From: Ophioderma brevispina
Taxonomy: Eukaryota; Echinodermata; Ophiuroidea; Amphilepidida; Ophiodermatidae
Direction of reading: 5' to 3'
DNA: 64,000 nucleotides
Assembly: GCA_023653785.1 (NCBI GenBank)
Contig: JAMKCH010088071.1
Location: 35,162-99,161, forward strand
The notes under the pieces are model-generated. The model was not told the DNA's origin, ran no database searches, and saw only the letters and a program-made list of their open reading frames with translations. Position 1 is the stretch's first letter, and each line of letters starts with the position of its first letter. Shown here in pieces: positions 54,650 to 64,000 of this stretch. The position numbers were made by a program, and so were the translations under genes.

Positions 54650-56490
54650 GTCAGTAACATTAAACTCACCAGTACAAGAATATATTGCAGTAAATAGATT
54701 AGAATGTTGATGTAGCTATAAATGCGTTGATTTACGTTTGACTTGAAAGTTTTCATTAAGCTAGAATTGACATTTCTCGCTATCGGGGCGACTTGTTCAA
54801 ATAGATTTTATAGTAGATTAAATTAAAGTTCTTGTATATTTCCAAGGTGATATTGATATGAATGTTCAATCCCTGGCCATGAGTAGACTAGGCCTTTGTT
54901 GCATTACAAAACAGTGTGTCATGGTACAAAGTTACGCAACAGAATGGCTTACTGGACTGATGCATTCAGTTGTACAATGGTCAGTTCAATGATAGAAAGA
55001 CTTGTGTAGTTTGGCCAGATGTCAAATCCGCTTGAGCCAATCTCTCAGGTTGGCCATTGCTAAGGCCAAATAAACCCGTAGTTGTATTGTTTTTGGGTGT
55101 TTGTATGGATATAAGAATGCATTATTTCTCCATTGCGTGAAAGGGAATGATTTTCAGGTCAAAGGTACGTTAGTTCAAATAACAACGTTTAATGACATAC
55201 TGAAGTTGCTGGTGTTGTCAGCTGATACTTCAATTGGAACATCATGTTACGGTCACCTTGACAAGGCCAAAACCAAACCTCTAAACTTACAGATTCAAAA
55301 ACTCCTTAATAACTGGACAATACACTGTAACTTGATTGCAAATATTTAAAAACAAAGTATTTATTTTTAATGTGTGTCTAAGTCATCTCATTCAAACTCG
55401 ATTAGGGATCAATAATCAAAGATCATAATAAAGTTGTTAATTACTGAACTAAAAAAACTTACTACCTGTGTGTGCCGCGACGCGGGGTGCAGCAAGATTT
55501 TCTATAAAGAGTGACACGTACAAAGAGTCTGGCAAATTCCAGCGCAAAAAACTTTCTATAGTGGGACGTGTCAACACGACTTGTCCTTACTGAGGAAAAC
55601 CAGCCCCTTATGACTCCCGACGCACGGAGGTCGCTAAATATTTAAAGTCCAAGGCTGTAGCTTTGTATCCTTGGATTAAACTCAGAGGCCACGAAATTAG
55701 GAAACCGAACACGGCTACACAATCGGACGAAACTGTTGGAGCTGTGACAACCTATACAATGTCACTATATGGAGACTCTGTACTCATTGACTATGATGAC
55801 TGTCACTGTTCAACTTGGAACTCTGCTAATAACTTGCGTAATTTATGCTAATAACTTGAGCATGAGGTATGAAACTCTCTTTGGAGTAATGATGTTGTGA
55901 TACTCTGACTCATCTTCTCTCACCAGGGCGTTTATAGATCCTCTCAAACAATACTAGCAGGATCTGTTCCTTCTATATGAGTATGTGCTAAATATAGTCC
56001 ATTACATCATAAATCTGGAAAAGTGCCTCTACCATTCCACATGTTCTGCATAGATTTGGGATTCATAGCCGTACTCACTGACTGTGTGATTATACAGCAG
56101 GGCGGCCACCTATGAGCCAGAACACATAAAAAAAAAAATTTTTCCACCCCCTTTGAGTTAGGCTAGTCTGATATCCTAGTCTCAAGTAAATCCCAGAACT
56201 TCTCCCGGTTCTCTTAAATTCTAATTGCTACATACACACAGTATGCACACACAACAGGTATAATTTATATATATTATTTAGACTAATTTCTATATTTATG
56301 TGCTATTATGACTTAATCTTGCTCAAAGTGAATAATCATTGATAATTATTGGGGGCTGCTAACACATAAGATACTATCGTAGATTGAATGAAATAACGTA
56401 TTTTAGCTCAACATTTATGTACTAGCTACTTATCTACATTGTATGAGGCCATAAACATTTTGTACTGGGGACATTAAATAATCATCTTAC
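54650..56490. other. Gene-free stretch
   Basis: No exon, RNA gene or resolved repeat was found. An open frame at 55663-55851 lacks recognisable motifs. Confidence 0.5.
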
Positions 56491-56499
56491 CTCTCACGG

Positions 56500-56765
56500 T
56501 GAATGGACATGGGACAAAAAAGCTAAACCCCAAATAAGATCCTTATCTGGGGTTAAACAAGCTGAACCCCAAACAAAGAACGGTCCTTATCTCAGGATAA
56601 CAAAGATGAACCCCAAATAACCGCTTCTTATTTGGGGTTAACAAAGCTTATATCAAGGATAAGAACACTTATCTAGAATTAAGGGCCCTTATCACCAAAA
56701 ACGTCCGTAACTTCAAGATAACAAGCGGAACCCCAAATAACAGTCCTAATCTCGCGGGGATTAAG
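56500..56765. repeat. Array of palindromic AACCCCAAATAA units
   Basis: About five degenerate units of 45-60 bases built from AACCCCAAATAA and its complement TTATTTGGGGTT. The pair at about 56610-56640 is a perfect 12-base-arm hairpin with the loop CCGCTTC; an earlier pair is CCCCAAATAAG...CTTATCTGGGG. Spacers repeat AACAAAGCT(T/G). Confidence 0.75.
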
Positions 56766-56799
56766 GAAAAGTGATACACTTGTGCCTTCCTAAGCGCTA

Positions 56800-57640
56800 C
56801 GCACTAGTTAAATTTACCCGATTGCTCATTGCAGTTTCTAATGGAGGACATAAATGGGCAACGCAGTAGACAAAACGCAAACTTCGGAATGGTGTCCCAC
56901 AAGTTCTGTCCTTTCACCCAGTCTACTTAAACCATTTTTTTTCTACAGTCTCAGATTATGGCCAAAGGAGAGATAGAGTGTTCGCAGTAAGTTCCTACGC
57001 AGACGACACGGCAATTGGAATAGGTGCTGATTCCTTTGAGTCCGTAGAAACCAGTGTTGCAGAAGACCTAATCAATGTAAGCCAATTCTTCCACCGATGG
57101 CACTCTTGAAACCAGGAAAACCAAGACCGTCAGCTCTGTTTCCAAACTTGCAAATCAATGCGCAAACGAGAACTTAACATCACCTAGATGGAGAAGAAGA
57201 AAAACGTCACATGACGCAACACCGAAGTAGTTACCTTGGCGTCACAATGGACCGCACGCAGCCTTACTTTTCCATCAACACACCAGGCGTCGGGCTACAA
57301 GACGCCTATAGCTCAGTCAAAACCTCCTCAGAAGGCTCGCAGGGAATGGATGGGGTCTGCATGTTTTGACACCTTACATACATCAAATGTGCCTTGAGAT
57401 TATCCACTGCTGAATACGCTGCCCCCAGTTATCGGGAGTCACAGTTGTACATTCACACAAGATTGATGTCGTTCTGAATGATGCAATGAGGGCTGGGTTA
57501 GTGGTTGCCTTTGGGCGACGCCGGTAGATTATTTCCATTCGTTGGCATAGCTCCTGCAACCTTAGGGGACAGTAAGACGACAAAGCTCGCCAAGAAATGT
57601 GAATGAACCTGTACATGAATCCCCACCCCACCAACACCCT
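56800..57640 (+). mobile_element. Decayed LINE reverse transcriptase fragment, I/Jockey-like
   Basis: Frames switch, but pieces are ordered. A VPQGSVLSP-type motif is scrambled near 56890. SSYADDTAIGIGADSFESVE near 56990-57055 carries the YADD catalytic box. It continues as TKTVSSVSKLANQ near 57120, YLGVTMDRT near 57230, and STAEYAAPSYRES near 57410. Stops appear throughout. This lineage differs from the CR1/L2-like remnants elsewhere. Confidence 0.75.
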
Positions 57641-57644
57641 TGAG

Positions 57645-59360
57645 GATCAGAGAATTCCCGGAATCACGTTGCATACCCAATTCCATGGGACCACTCAGTC
57701 ACAGTATCCCATACCGAGCATACTGGTATCAATGAACAGATGGTATGAGCAATTAATGGTCATCCTCTACTTTGAAACTAAAGCAGTTTGTGGGCAGCCC
57801 CATTCTAGCAAGCCCAAAGGCTCATGTGACCTGATTAGGAACGCATGGGCTCAACCTCAAAGACTCAGGAAATGTGGGCGTTTGGTCGTACAAGAGTAAC
57901 TTACTTGCAAAAGGATCGAAGTCGGAACTTTCACCAAAATGCGATTTGCGGAGATGCCACAAACCATAGCCACATCATAGATGAGGTCTACAAGTCCCCC
58001 AAGAGGAATTCCAAGCCGATCAGCCTGGACAATGAAACTGCTGGTTAAAGACGGATCTTCCACTGTGATTTTGGACTTGCACGCACGAACGAACGATGCA
58101 TTCTTGATACTAGCAATTTATTTTTGTTATGAATTTCACAAGATATCCTCTCAAAATGGATTTCAAAAATTTCAGTTGATTCTGATGTTATAAGGGAATT
58201 AGTTGATCGCCACTGCCTCATATGCCACTGGGTCGTAATTTCTGAAAATACAAAATTACGACATTTCTTCCAGAGTAAGATCGATTTGCACGCGATTAGG
58301 ATACATACTATACTTGGGCACAACCGGTTAGATGTTAGAGATAATACAAAATCTCAATTTCTTTGAGGTAATTTCGGGTGGGTGGGGGTTATGTTGGCCG
58401 AGGGGGCCGCTGGATGGGATCACGAAATGTCTCCTTCAATACACAAGACTTAAATCTGAATGCATTTATAATTGCTAAATAGTCGGGAAAATATAATTAG
58501 ATCACGCAATACACATGAGGGTATGCGCGACATGATGAGGGATGATTCGTAAACGTGAAATGCAAAACATTGATAAGACTATCTGACTTGCCCGACCGAA
58601 ATTTCATTATGACTCTGTTGTACTAGCCTTTCTCTTATGGAGGCCTACAAAGGCACAAATGAACAAGTGGACTAACTGCACAGGCCACTAAAAATTTCCG
58701 TCATCATTGTCCTGGTTGGTATCCAGTGCACAGAGTCTGTGCTAAGTGAGTCAGTGGTGAGAGTTTGAATTCTACTGAGGTAGCCATTGACATGTAGGCT
58801 GGGGAACACGCCCCCTAAAATTACCTCTTTGAAAGACATCGAATTGGTTCATTATTTCTCCAAAACACACAGGGAAAATTGAAAAAATGTTTTTGTACAT
58901 GAGAAGATAGGAAATATATCAAGCAGAAATATTTGTTGGGATTGCCAGCCATGGCAGATGCCGTGTAAACAGCATTTATTGCTCAAAAAAGGACCATATT
59001 GGATTGTGCTCTTTAGAGTAGTGATGCTAGCAGTCTCTTCCACGGAAATAAACAAGAACTAACCATTCAGAGTTTAATTGTAGGTAAAAGTACGGCACAG
59101 AATTTGGTTGTAAGTATCAAGCATAGAGTCGGGCTCATAAGCAGCGAGTAATGACAATTACTCAATACGGGAAAATATTAATTGGGACAATAACCAATCA
59201 GCAGTCATCCTTCATGTCTACTAAATGATTAATAAAATATGGATGTTCGCAGCTCAAGAAATAATATTACGATAATAAACAAAATATGAAACATTTCTCA
59301 AAGATATCACCGAAAGTTCCTTGTGTGACATTTAAGAGAACGAAATGGATTTGGACATTG
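57645..59360. other. Gene-free stretch
   Basis: Open frames at 57603-57899 and 57845-58048 follow the LINE and may be its non-coding tail. No domain or splice-framed exon was recognised. Confidence 0.45.
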
Positions 59361-59362
59361 TA

Positions 59363-59420
59363 AGAGTGTCTGCCCTCTCAATGGCTCTGCGACGGTTACG
59401 GTGATTGCTCAACCAGATAG
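59363..59420 (+). pseudogene. LDLa fragment upstream of cassette C
   Basis: One frame reads QWLCDGYGDCSTR, the W-x-C-D-G-x-x-D-C core of an LDLa repeat, then stops. It lies just before the decayed exon at 59468 and may be what is left of another LDLa exon. Confidence 0.4.
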
Positions 59421-59467
59421 GAAGTGTTCAAACCTTCGTTAAATATTGTGGTCGGTGTGTCTTTCAG

Positions 59468-59698
59468 AATCACCATGCCCTGAGAACCAGAACTAGTTGG
59501 TGGGACATGGTGAGGTATTCCAAGTGCGATGGATTCTGTGATGGGTTCGGGGATTGCCCAGATAGAAGTGACGAGCTTTACTGTTTCCAGACACGGACGT
59601 TTAATGAGCGAATGGACCGATGTATGAATGGGGCCATGGTGTGTAGTTTGGCAACAAATGCCTGTAGGGATAACAGTGAGAAGAGAGATGACTGTGAG
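59468..59698 (+). pseudogene. Decayed two-repeat LDLa exon (cassette C, exon 1)
   Basis: After GGTGTGTCTTTCAG the frame gives SPCPENQN and stops. Other frames preserve DGFGDCPDRSDELYCFQTRTF and, near the end, ACRDNSEKRDDCE. Order and sequence match the intact exon at 27637. Length 231 against 222, with a donor-like GGTTTAAAT at the end. Stop and frame changes make it dead. Confidence 0.8.
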
Positions 59699-60786
59699 GT
59701 TTAAATCAACCTGGAGGATTTGATAAAGTAAAGGGTTTTCTTTAATTACTCAAAATATATCCTTTTATCAAGAGATCTGTAGTTATCCAATATCTCAAAT
59801 TACCTTGAACATGTTGAAGCACTCATCTTCCAAGATTTCACCCTAAATATATTTTACTCAATGTTGATTTAATAGGAAACAACCCTTTTTGTTGTAAAAT
59901 TATTAGTCAGTTGAGTGAACATTGGGGCAGTGTTGGTTTTTAAAATTATCCGTATTCAATTCGAAGAAGAGTTTATAACAGAAAGTGTTGGTTCACCATA
60001 CATGTAAATAAAGAATCATTAACAGCCTTTACAACTGGCAGCAAACAATTTCATTATGGACCTCTGCAAAACACAAACTCAATTGTGAAATATTACACGT
60101 ATTTTGCCTAAAACTGCCGGGTTGGTGTAATTATATGTAATATAGGTCTTCCAGAGTAGATATCAACATAAATTAGTTCCAAAAGGTATGATTTAGGTCC
60201 AAGGCTCATTAGCATCTTACGTCTTTTTGAAAAAAATACGCGTTTTGAAACGAGGATTAGGTCCTTAATCTACACTCCGATAATAAGATTGTGTGTATGT
60301 GTTGTTTCGTATGAAAGAAAAAAAATCCCTCTTAAAAGGGGATTTCTGGGGGCATGGTACCCCACCTTGGGCATAACGAGAGTGAAAAACTCTTTGATCA
60401 CGTTAGTGGTTTTATTCGTTTTATTTTGGTTTTTGCTACTGCTTTTCGAAGTAAGTTCCTTACTAGAAATGTATACCTGTGTATTCTGTGCACCATTATT
60501 GAAATCAACATTTCAATTAATTGTAAACTTAAGGGGCATTTGGTATCACACCTCGCCACCGACTTTTAAGTAAAAACAGATTGATTGTCAATCTCAACCG
60601 TTGGCCTGAGTATAGTATGTGTTCTAATCTTACGTGCAAAATCGTAATTTTGTATTTTCGGACAGTAACATTTTAACTGCACCTTCAAGTAAATATTGTT
60701 TTTGTTACAGTAGAGCTACATTGTTCCGTCTTTACGTGAAGCTGAGATTATTTCTTCATTTTTTATTGTTTTCGTGTTAATGTCAG

Positions 60787-60892
60787 AGGTGCTGAGGATG
60801 AATACAGATGTCGAACTAATATTTGCAACCTAGTACTATCGATGGGATTAACATTACTGATGGTGAAGACAACAGCGATGAAATTGATGAAT
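60787..60892 (+). pseudogene. Decayed one-repeat LDLa exon (cassette C, exon 2)
   Basis: After GTGTTAATGTCAG the first 16 codons match EDEYRCRTNIC of the exon at 29026. Bases are then lost around CATACCTAGTTACTAT, shifting the frame, so the acidic motif is read in another frame. Length 106 instead of 108. The intron after it is very similar to that after 29133 (shared AAAGACCCAGTGAGGGACATT and CCAAGCCTAATTGAAAGTGG), indicating a close A/C relationship. Confidence 0.85.
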
Positions 60893-61121
60893 GTGAGATA
60901 TTATTAGGATTAAAAGACCCAGTGAGGGACATTTCCAGCCAATGGAGGCCAAGCCTAATTGAAAGTGGAACAACCCTAAAAATAAATCAAAATGTGCGGA
61001 GCAATAGAGATAAGAGCAAGTCTTAATATTTGCTATGGCAGAGAAACACTACCAGTAGTATAAGTCGACTTGTGTTTATTTTCAATTACAGATAATAGAA
61101 AAACCGATTTACAAATAAATT

Positions 61122-61192
61122 GGCGTGAGTAGGATTAGAACCATCGACCTTCAGATTATGAGCGCAAAACCAGTACCACTAGACCACAGCGG
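61122..61192 (-). mobile_element. tRNA-Met-like pseudogene or SINE head
   Basis: The minus strand reads CTGTGGTCTAGTGGTACTGG, then CTCATAATCTGAAGGTC, which is the anticodon-arm sequence of elongator tRNA-Met (CAT anticodon), then GGTTCTAATCC, a good B box. Most acceptor bases pair, but the anticodon stem is weak, so it is a pseudogene or a SINE head rather than a working tRNA. It lies in the cassette C intron and is absent from the equivalent A intron. Confidence 0.65.
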
Positions 61193-61872
61193 ATAGCTGC
61201 TGACTGGGGTGGTGTTTTTATTCAAATATAAACCTTTCCACGGCATAAAGGTCATCTCCTATAATACAATAGATACGTAAAAGGACATACACAATCAAGT
61301 TGTTGTACTATACTTATTGAACTGTGACTGAAAGGTGATGCTGCTATTCAAATGTTAACTACGGAAAATAATATAGCGAGCCGGCAATGAGTGGGTAATA
61401 TGGCCCATATCCCTAAGTCTTTATACCTGCATTTGATGCACTTTTGAGAAACAAATCACGCAGACACCCCCGTGCCTTGTATAGGGGATAATTGCCCTTA
61501 GACATAACAAGAGCAATAACGCTACCTCCTTTTTTGCAGGGTGATCGTCAGATTTTCTCTAGGGAGTTTCCTTGATATATTTTATGGATTATTACCATAT
61601 TAATGCAACAAAATTCGTAAAAAGTAGAATTGATTCTCCAATATCAACTGTTTTGGGATGAGAACAATATCGCTTGATACACAATATACATTTTGCAATT
61701 TCTGTCATGGTTGTCTGATGACGCGTTAAATTTCTTGCGCCCATCGTGTGGCCATTCCCGTCCGTCCGGGCAATGATCTGGGAATAGGTTTTTTTTGTGA
61801 TTTCTTAAAATAAATTTCTTCATTTGGATATATCGCTTAAATATTCATCGTCGATATATTTGTTTATTTTAG

Positions 61873-62225
61873 GTGTTTGCAACCCAGAAAATGGATTGCT
61901 GCGTCGGCGGTGGGTTTGTTAATGCCACGGGGTTGTGACGGGGAACCAGACTGTTACTATGGAAGCGATGAGGAAGGAAACTGCACTTCTCAGAAAATCA
62001 TTTACCCTGTTCGATAACTCATTGTGTGTCCCTGATTATTATACGTGTGATTACTTCTATGACTGCGCTGACTACAGTGGTGATTTTGATTTTCTGCGAC
62101 CCGTCTTACGAATTCGAGTGTGACGGTGGAGGATGCATCATGGCACGTGGGTTTGTGATTGGTTAAGAAGACTGCTCGTGGAAGTGATGAAAGCCAGATT
62201 GCAACAACATGTACGCAATAACCGG
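61873..62225 (+). pseudogene. Decayed three-repeat LDLa exon (cassette C, exon 3)
   Basis: After TTTATTTTAG the DNA parallels the exons at 29570 and 50898 along its whole length, but it has many single-base deletions and insertions (for example GCCACGGGGTTGTGACGG and GGTGATTTTGATTTTCTGCG). Its length is 353 instead of 366. [20 protein letters not shown] survives in one frame. A donor GTAAGG is still present. It cannot encode the three LDLa repeats. Confidence 0.88.
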
Positions 62226-62640
62226 GTAAGGCTTTTTAAGACCATTGATCCTTTCCCTTATTGTTGTTTGTTTTCCATCATATTAATATGACAGCGTTAT
62301 AGCTACAAGGTATTCTCATTATAAGTTTTACATTTTTAGATCCCTTGCAACAGAATATGTCTACTTGCTTTCCAAATTGTTTGTTCTTTAGGTCGAGGAA
62401 CCAATATCGGATTCCGATATTAAAATGTCGAAGTATACCATTTTAAAATCATATAAATCAAATCTGACCGAAGGGTTGCATGTTATTATCTTACAAAATG
62501 GTTTATTTGAACATAAATATTTTGCTTTTCATATTGTTACACATTTTAAACAAGTTGGATAATTTAGTAAGACCGTGTTATTTGAAAAATATAATGAGTA
62601 ATATGAACAGCCCTTTTTGCTTCCTAAATACTTTATCAAG

Positions 62641-62874
62641 AGCCTACGTGTCCACCTGGACAGTTCATGTGCGATGATGGAATGTGTCTGCCAGAGAGTT
62701 GGGCATGTGACGGCATTTCCGATTGCGCTAGTGGTTCTGACGAGGAGGAAAGCTTTTGCGCTACTTGTCCTTTCCGGTTCCTTTGCACGAATGGCAGGTG
62801 CACAGATTTAGAAAATGTTTGCGATGGAAGAAATCAGTGCGGTGACAACAGCGACGAAGATCAAGTCTGTGTTG
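62641..62874 (+). CDS. LDLa exon, two repeats (cassette C, exon 4)
   Basis: A 234-base exon after ACTTTATCAAG and before GTAGGT, phase 1 on both sides. It encodes EPTCPPGQFMCDDGMCLP to DCASGSDEEESFC and CPFRFLCTNGRCTD to QCGDNSDEDQVC, with all 12 cysteines. It is the only intact exon of cassette C. It differs from the B copy (51561) by a handful of residues (TCIQ to MCLP, VSDCDS to ISDCAS, NLQN to DLEN). As the three exons before it are broken, a transcript using it would have to skip them or start elsewhere. Confidence 0.88.
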
Positions 62875-62929
62875 GTAGGTTACTCAATTTTGAACTTGAA
62901 ATACACATAAATAAATAATAAATGTTGGC

Positions 62930-63155
62930 ATTTATATATAGCTTTTTGCAATGAGTCAACGGGCTTCGGCTGTCATACAAAATAATGCCCCAAGCAAAGG
63001 CATACCTTTTGATAGTGATAATTGCTCTAACAGCTCCCCATTTCGCACCTGGGTGGAGAAAGGCAAGCAATGCGTTAGCCGAAGCGGGACTCGGACCAAC
63101 GACCTTCAGATCATTAGTAGGTCGTCATATCCACTGGATTATATGTGCCACATTT
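62930..63155 (-). mobile_element. tRNA-derived SINE
   Basis: The minus-strand head has an ATAATCCAGTGGATATGACG A-box region, a GATCTGAAGGTCGTTGGTCC anticodon-to-TpsiC stretch and the B-box-like GGTCCGAGTCCCG (63085-63097). The body continues to lower coordinates through CACCCAGGTGCGAAATGGGG and ends near 62930 with a weak AT-rich tail. Body words resemble 51850-51910. Confidence 0.65.
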
Positions 63156-63159
63156 TGGA

Positions 63160-64000
63160 TTTTTGATGTTTCCTCCAATGACAGACATAACACTCAGCGT
63201 ACTCACCGTAGTTGCAGATTAAGAACGTAAATCTTACTCGTACCTGTCATGAATATGCCATTGCAATGTTGGTGCTTTTTAGAAGAACATGCTTTCGTTA
63301 ATTAATTACTTTTTAGAAAAAACATTTCATCGGCAGGAAATTAAAATCCTTGCTATTGTTTCATCAATGTGGAAACTTATTCTTGATGCCTTTCTCACCT
63401 CTTCATGTTAACAGTAAATTCAAAACATACAACAAAACAAAATAACAAACAAACCAAAGAAAAAAACACAAAAACAAAACAACAATAACAAAAGCAAAAA
63501 CATTTTGACCAAAGAAAAATCCCATATTCACAAAATGTGACCTTTATATCGTCACGAATCTTCCAAACAGGCCAATCGACCAAAAGTCACATTTCGAGAT
63601 ATCGGCGATTGAAGTTTTCGAGAATTATGAACTTGCATATCTAAAATTTGAAACATTTTAGGGAAATGATTTTATGTGGACATTGTGGACATTGAAACGT
63701 TCTTCATTTTGAGCACGCTTTCCATTCAAGTATCCTTTGTTTTCCTTGTCAAATTTAATTACAAAGTGATTGGTCTGTTTGCAAAAACTAAAAAGCGTCC
63801 TCTGTTTCTATGTCAAAGGAGACGAATGCACATTGAGCCGATCGATCGATCGCCTCAGGCAGTGGTATTCAACATGTTGAACATACTTTTGCCTGCGGAG
63901 GGCGCTAGAAATGACTATGCTTTTGGACGGTTTTCAAAGGTGTCATTGTCTCTTACAGGCAAAATAATGTGCCAGTGAAGAAAGAAAAGAGGAATGATGA
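63160..64000. other. Window end, no gene recognised
   Basis: Includes an A-rich CAAAACAAA simple repeat at 63420-63500 and a GATCGATCGATCG run near 63839. No exon was recognised. Confidence 0.5.

Noticed and set aside
61122..61192. Functional tRNA-Met gene
   Set aside because: The anticodon-arm sequence matches, but the stem has several mismatches and the context is a repeat insertion in an intron.

Overview
The window looks like animal nuclear DNA. It is AT-rich, with long introns, GT/AG splice sites, and dense decayed LINEs, SINEs and MITEs. The only recognisable host coding sequence is a plus-strand series of short exons encoding extracellular modules: fibronectin type III (FN3), hyalin repeat (HYR, decayed), a Ser/Thr-rich mucin-like linker, and many LDL-receptor class A (LDLa) repeats. 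The mix of modules with CR1/L2, RTE and REL-endonuclease-type LINEs and tRNA-derived SINEs suits a marine invertebrate, with an invertebrate deuterostome (echinoderm, hemichordate or cephalochordate) as the best guess. That is an inference and no single marker proves it.

The exons appear to be internal parts of one very large gene, or of a cluster of tandem relatives, coding for a secreted or cell-surface mosaic protein. No start codon, signal peptide, transmembrane segment or terminal stop is visible, so both ends probably lie outside the window. Every intact exon has a length divisible by 3 and phase-1 introns on both sides, so exons can be duplicated, lost or skipped without a frameshift.

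Layout: 1-2.6 kb holds simple repeats, palindromic CCGAAA clusters and degenerate telomere-like repeats. An intact FN3 exon with an in-frame minisatellite lies at 2.67-3.02 kb. A GC-rich block with strong strand asymmetry covers 4.3-5.6 kb. Two MITEs with 9-bp target-site duplications lie at 7.5-8.2 kb, and LINE remnants at 8.3-12.85 kb. Decayed FN3, HYR and LDLa exons lie at 12.9, 17.2 and 19.7 kb. A tRNA-derived SINE is at 20.2 kb, and a third MITE split by an RTE-like LINE at 21.7-22.4 kb. A long SINE and an L2/CR1 LINE 3' end abut the mucin-like linker exon at 25.5 kb. LDLa cassette A is at 27.6-30.4 kb. Fragments of REL-endonuclease-type LINEs lie at 26.2 and 31.5 kb.

From about 35.6 to 48.4 kb, two arms of roughly 0.8-1 kb face each other as inverted repeats around 11 kb of gene-poor sequence that contains a decayed LINE. 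LDLa cassette B plus an FN3 exon follows at 50.5-52.4 kb, and a third, mostly decayed cassette C at 59.4-62.9 kb. Homology among A, B and C extends into their introns, so they are segmental duplications. Intact and dead exons alternate across the three copies.

Alignments here were made by eye. Percent identities, family names of repeats and gene boundaries are not computed.
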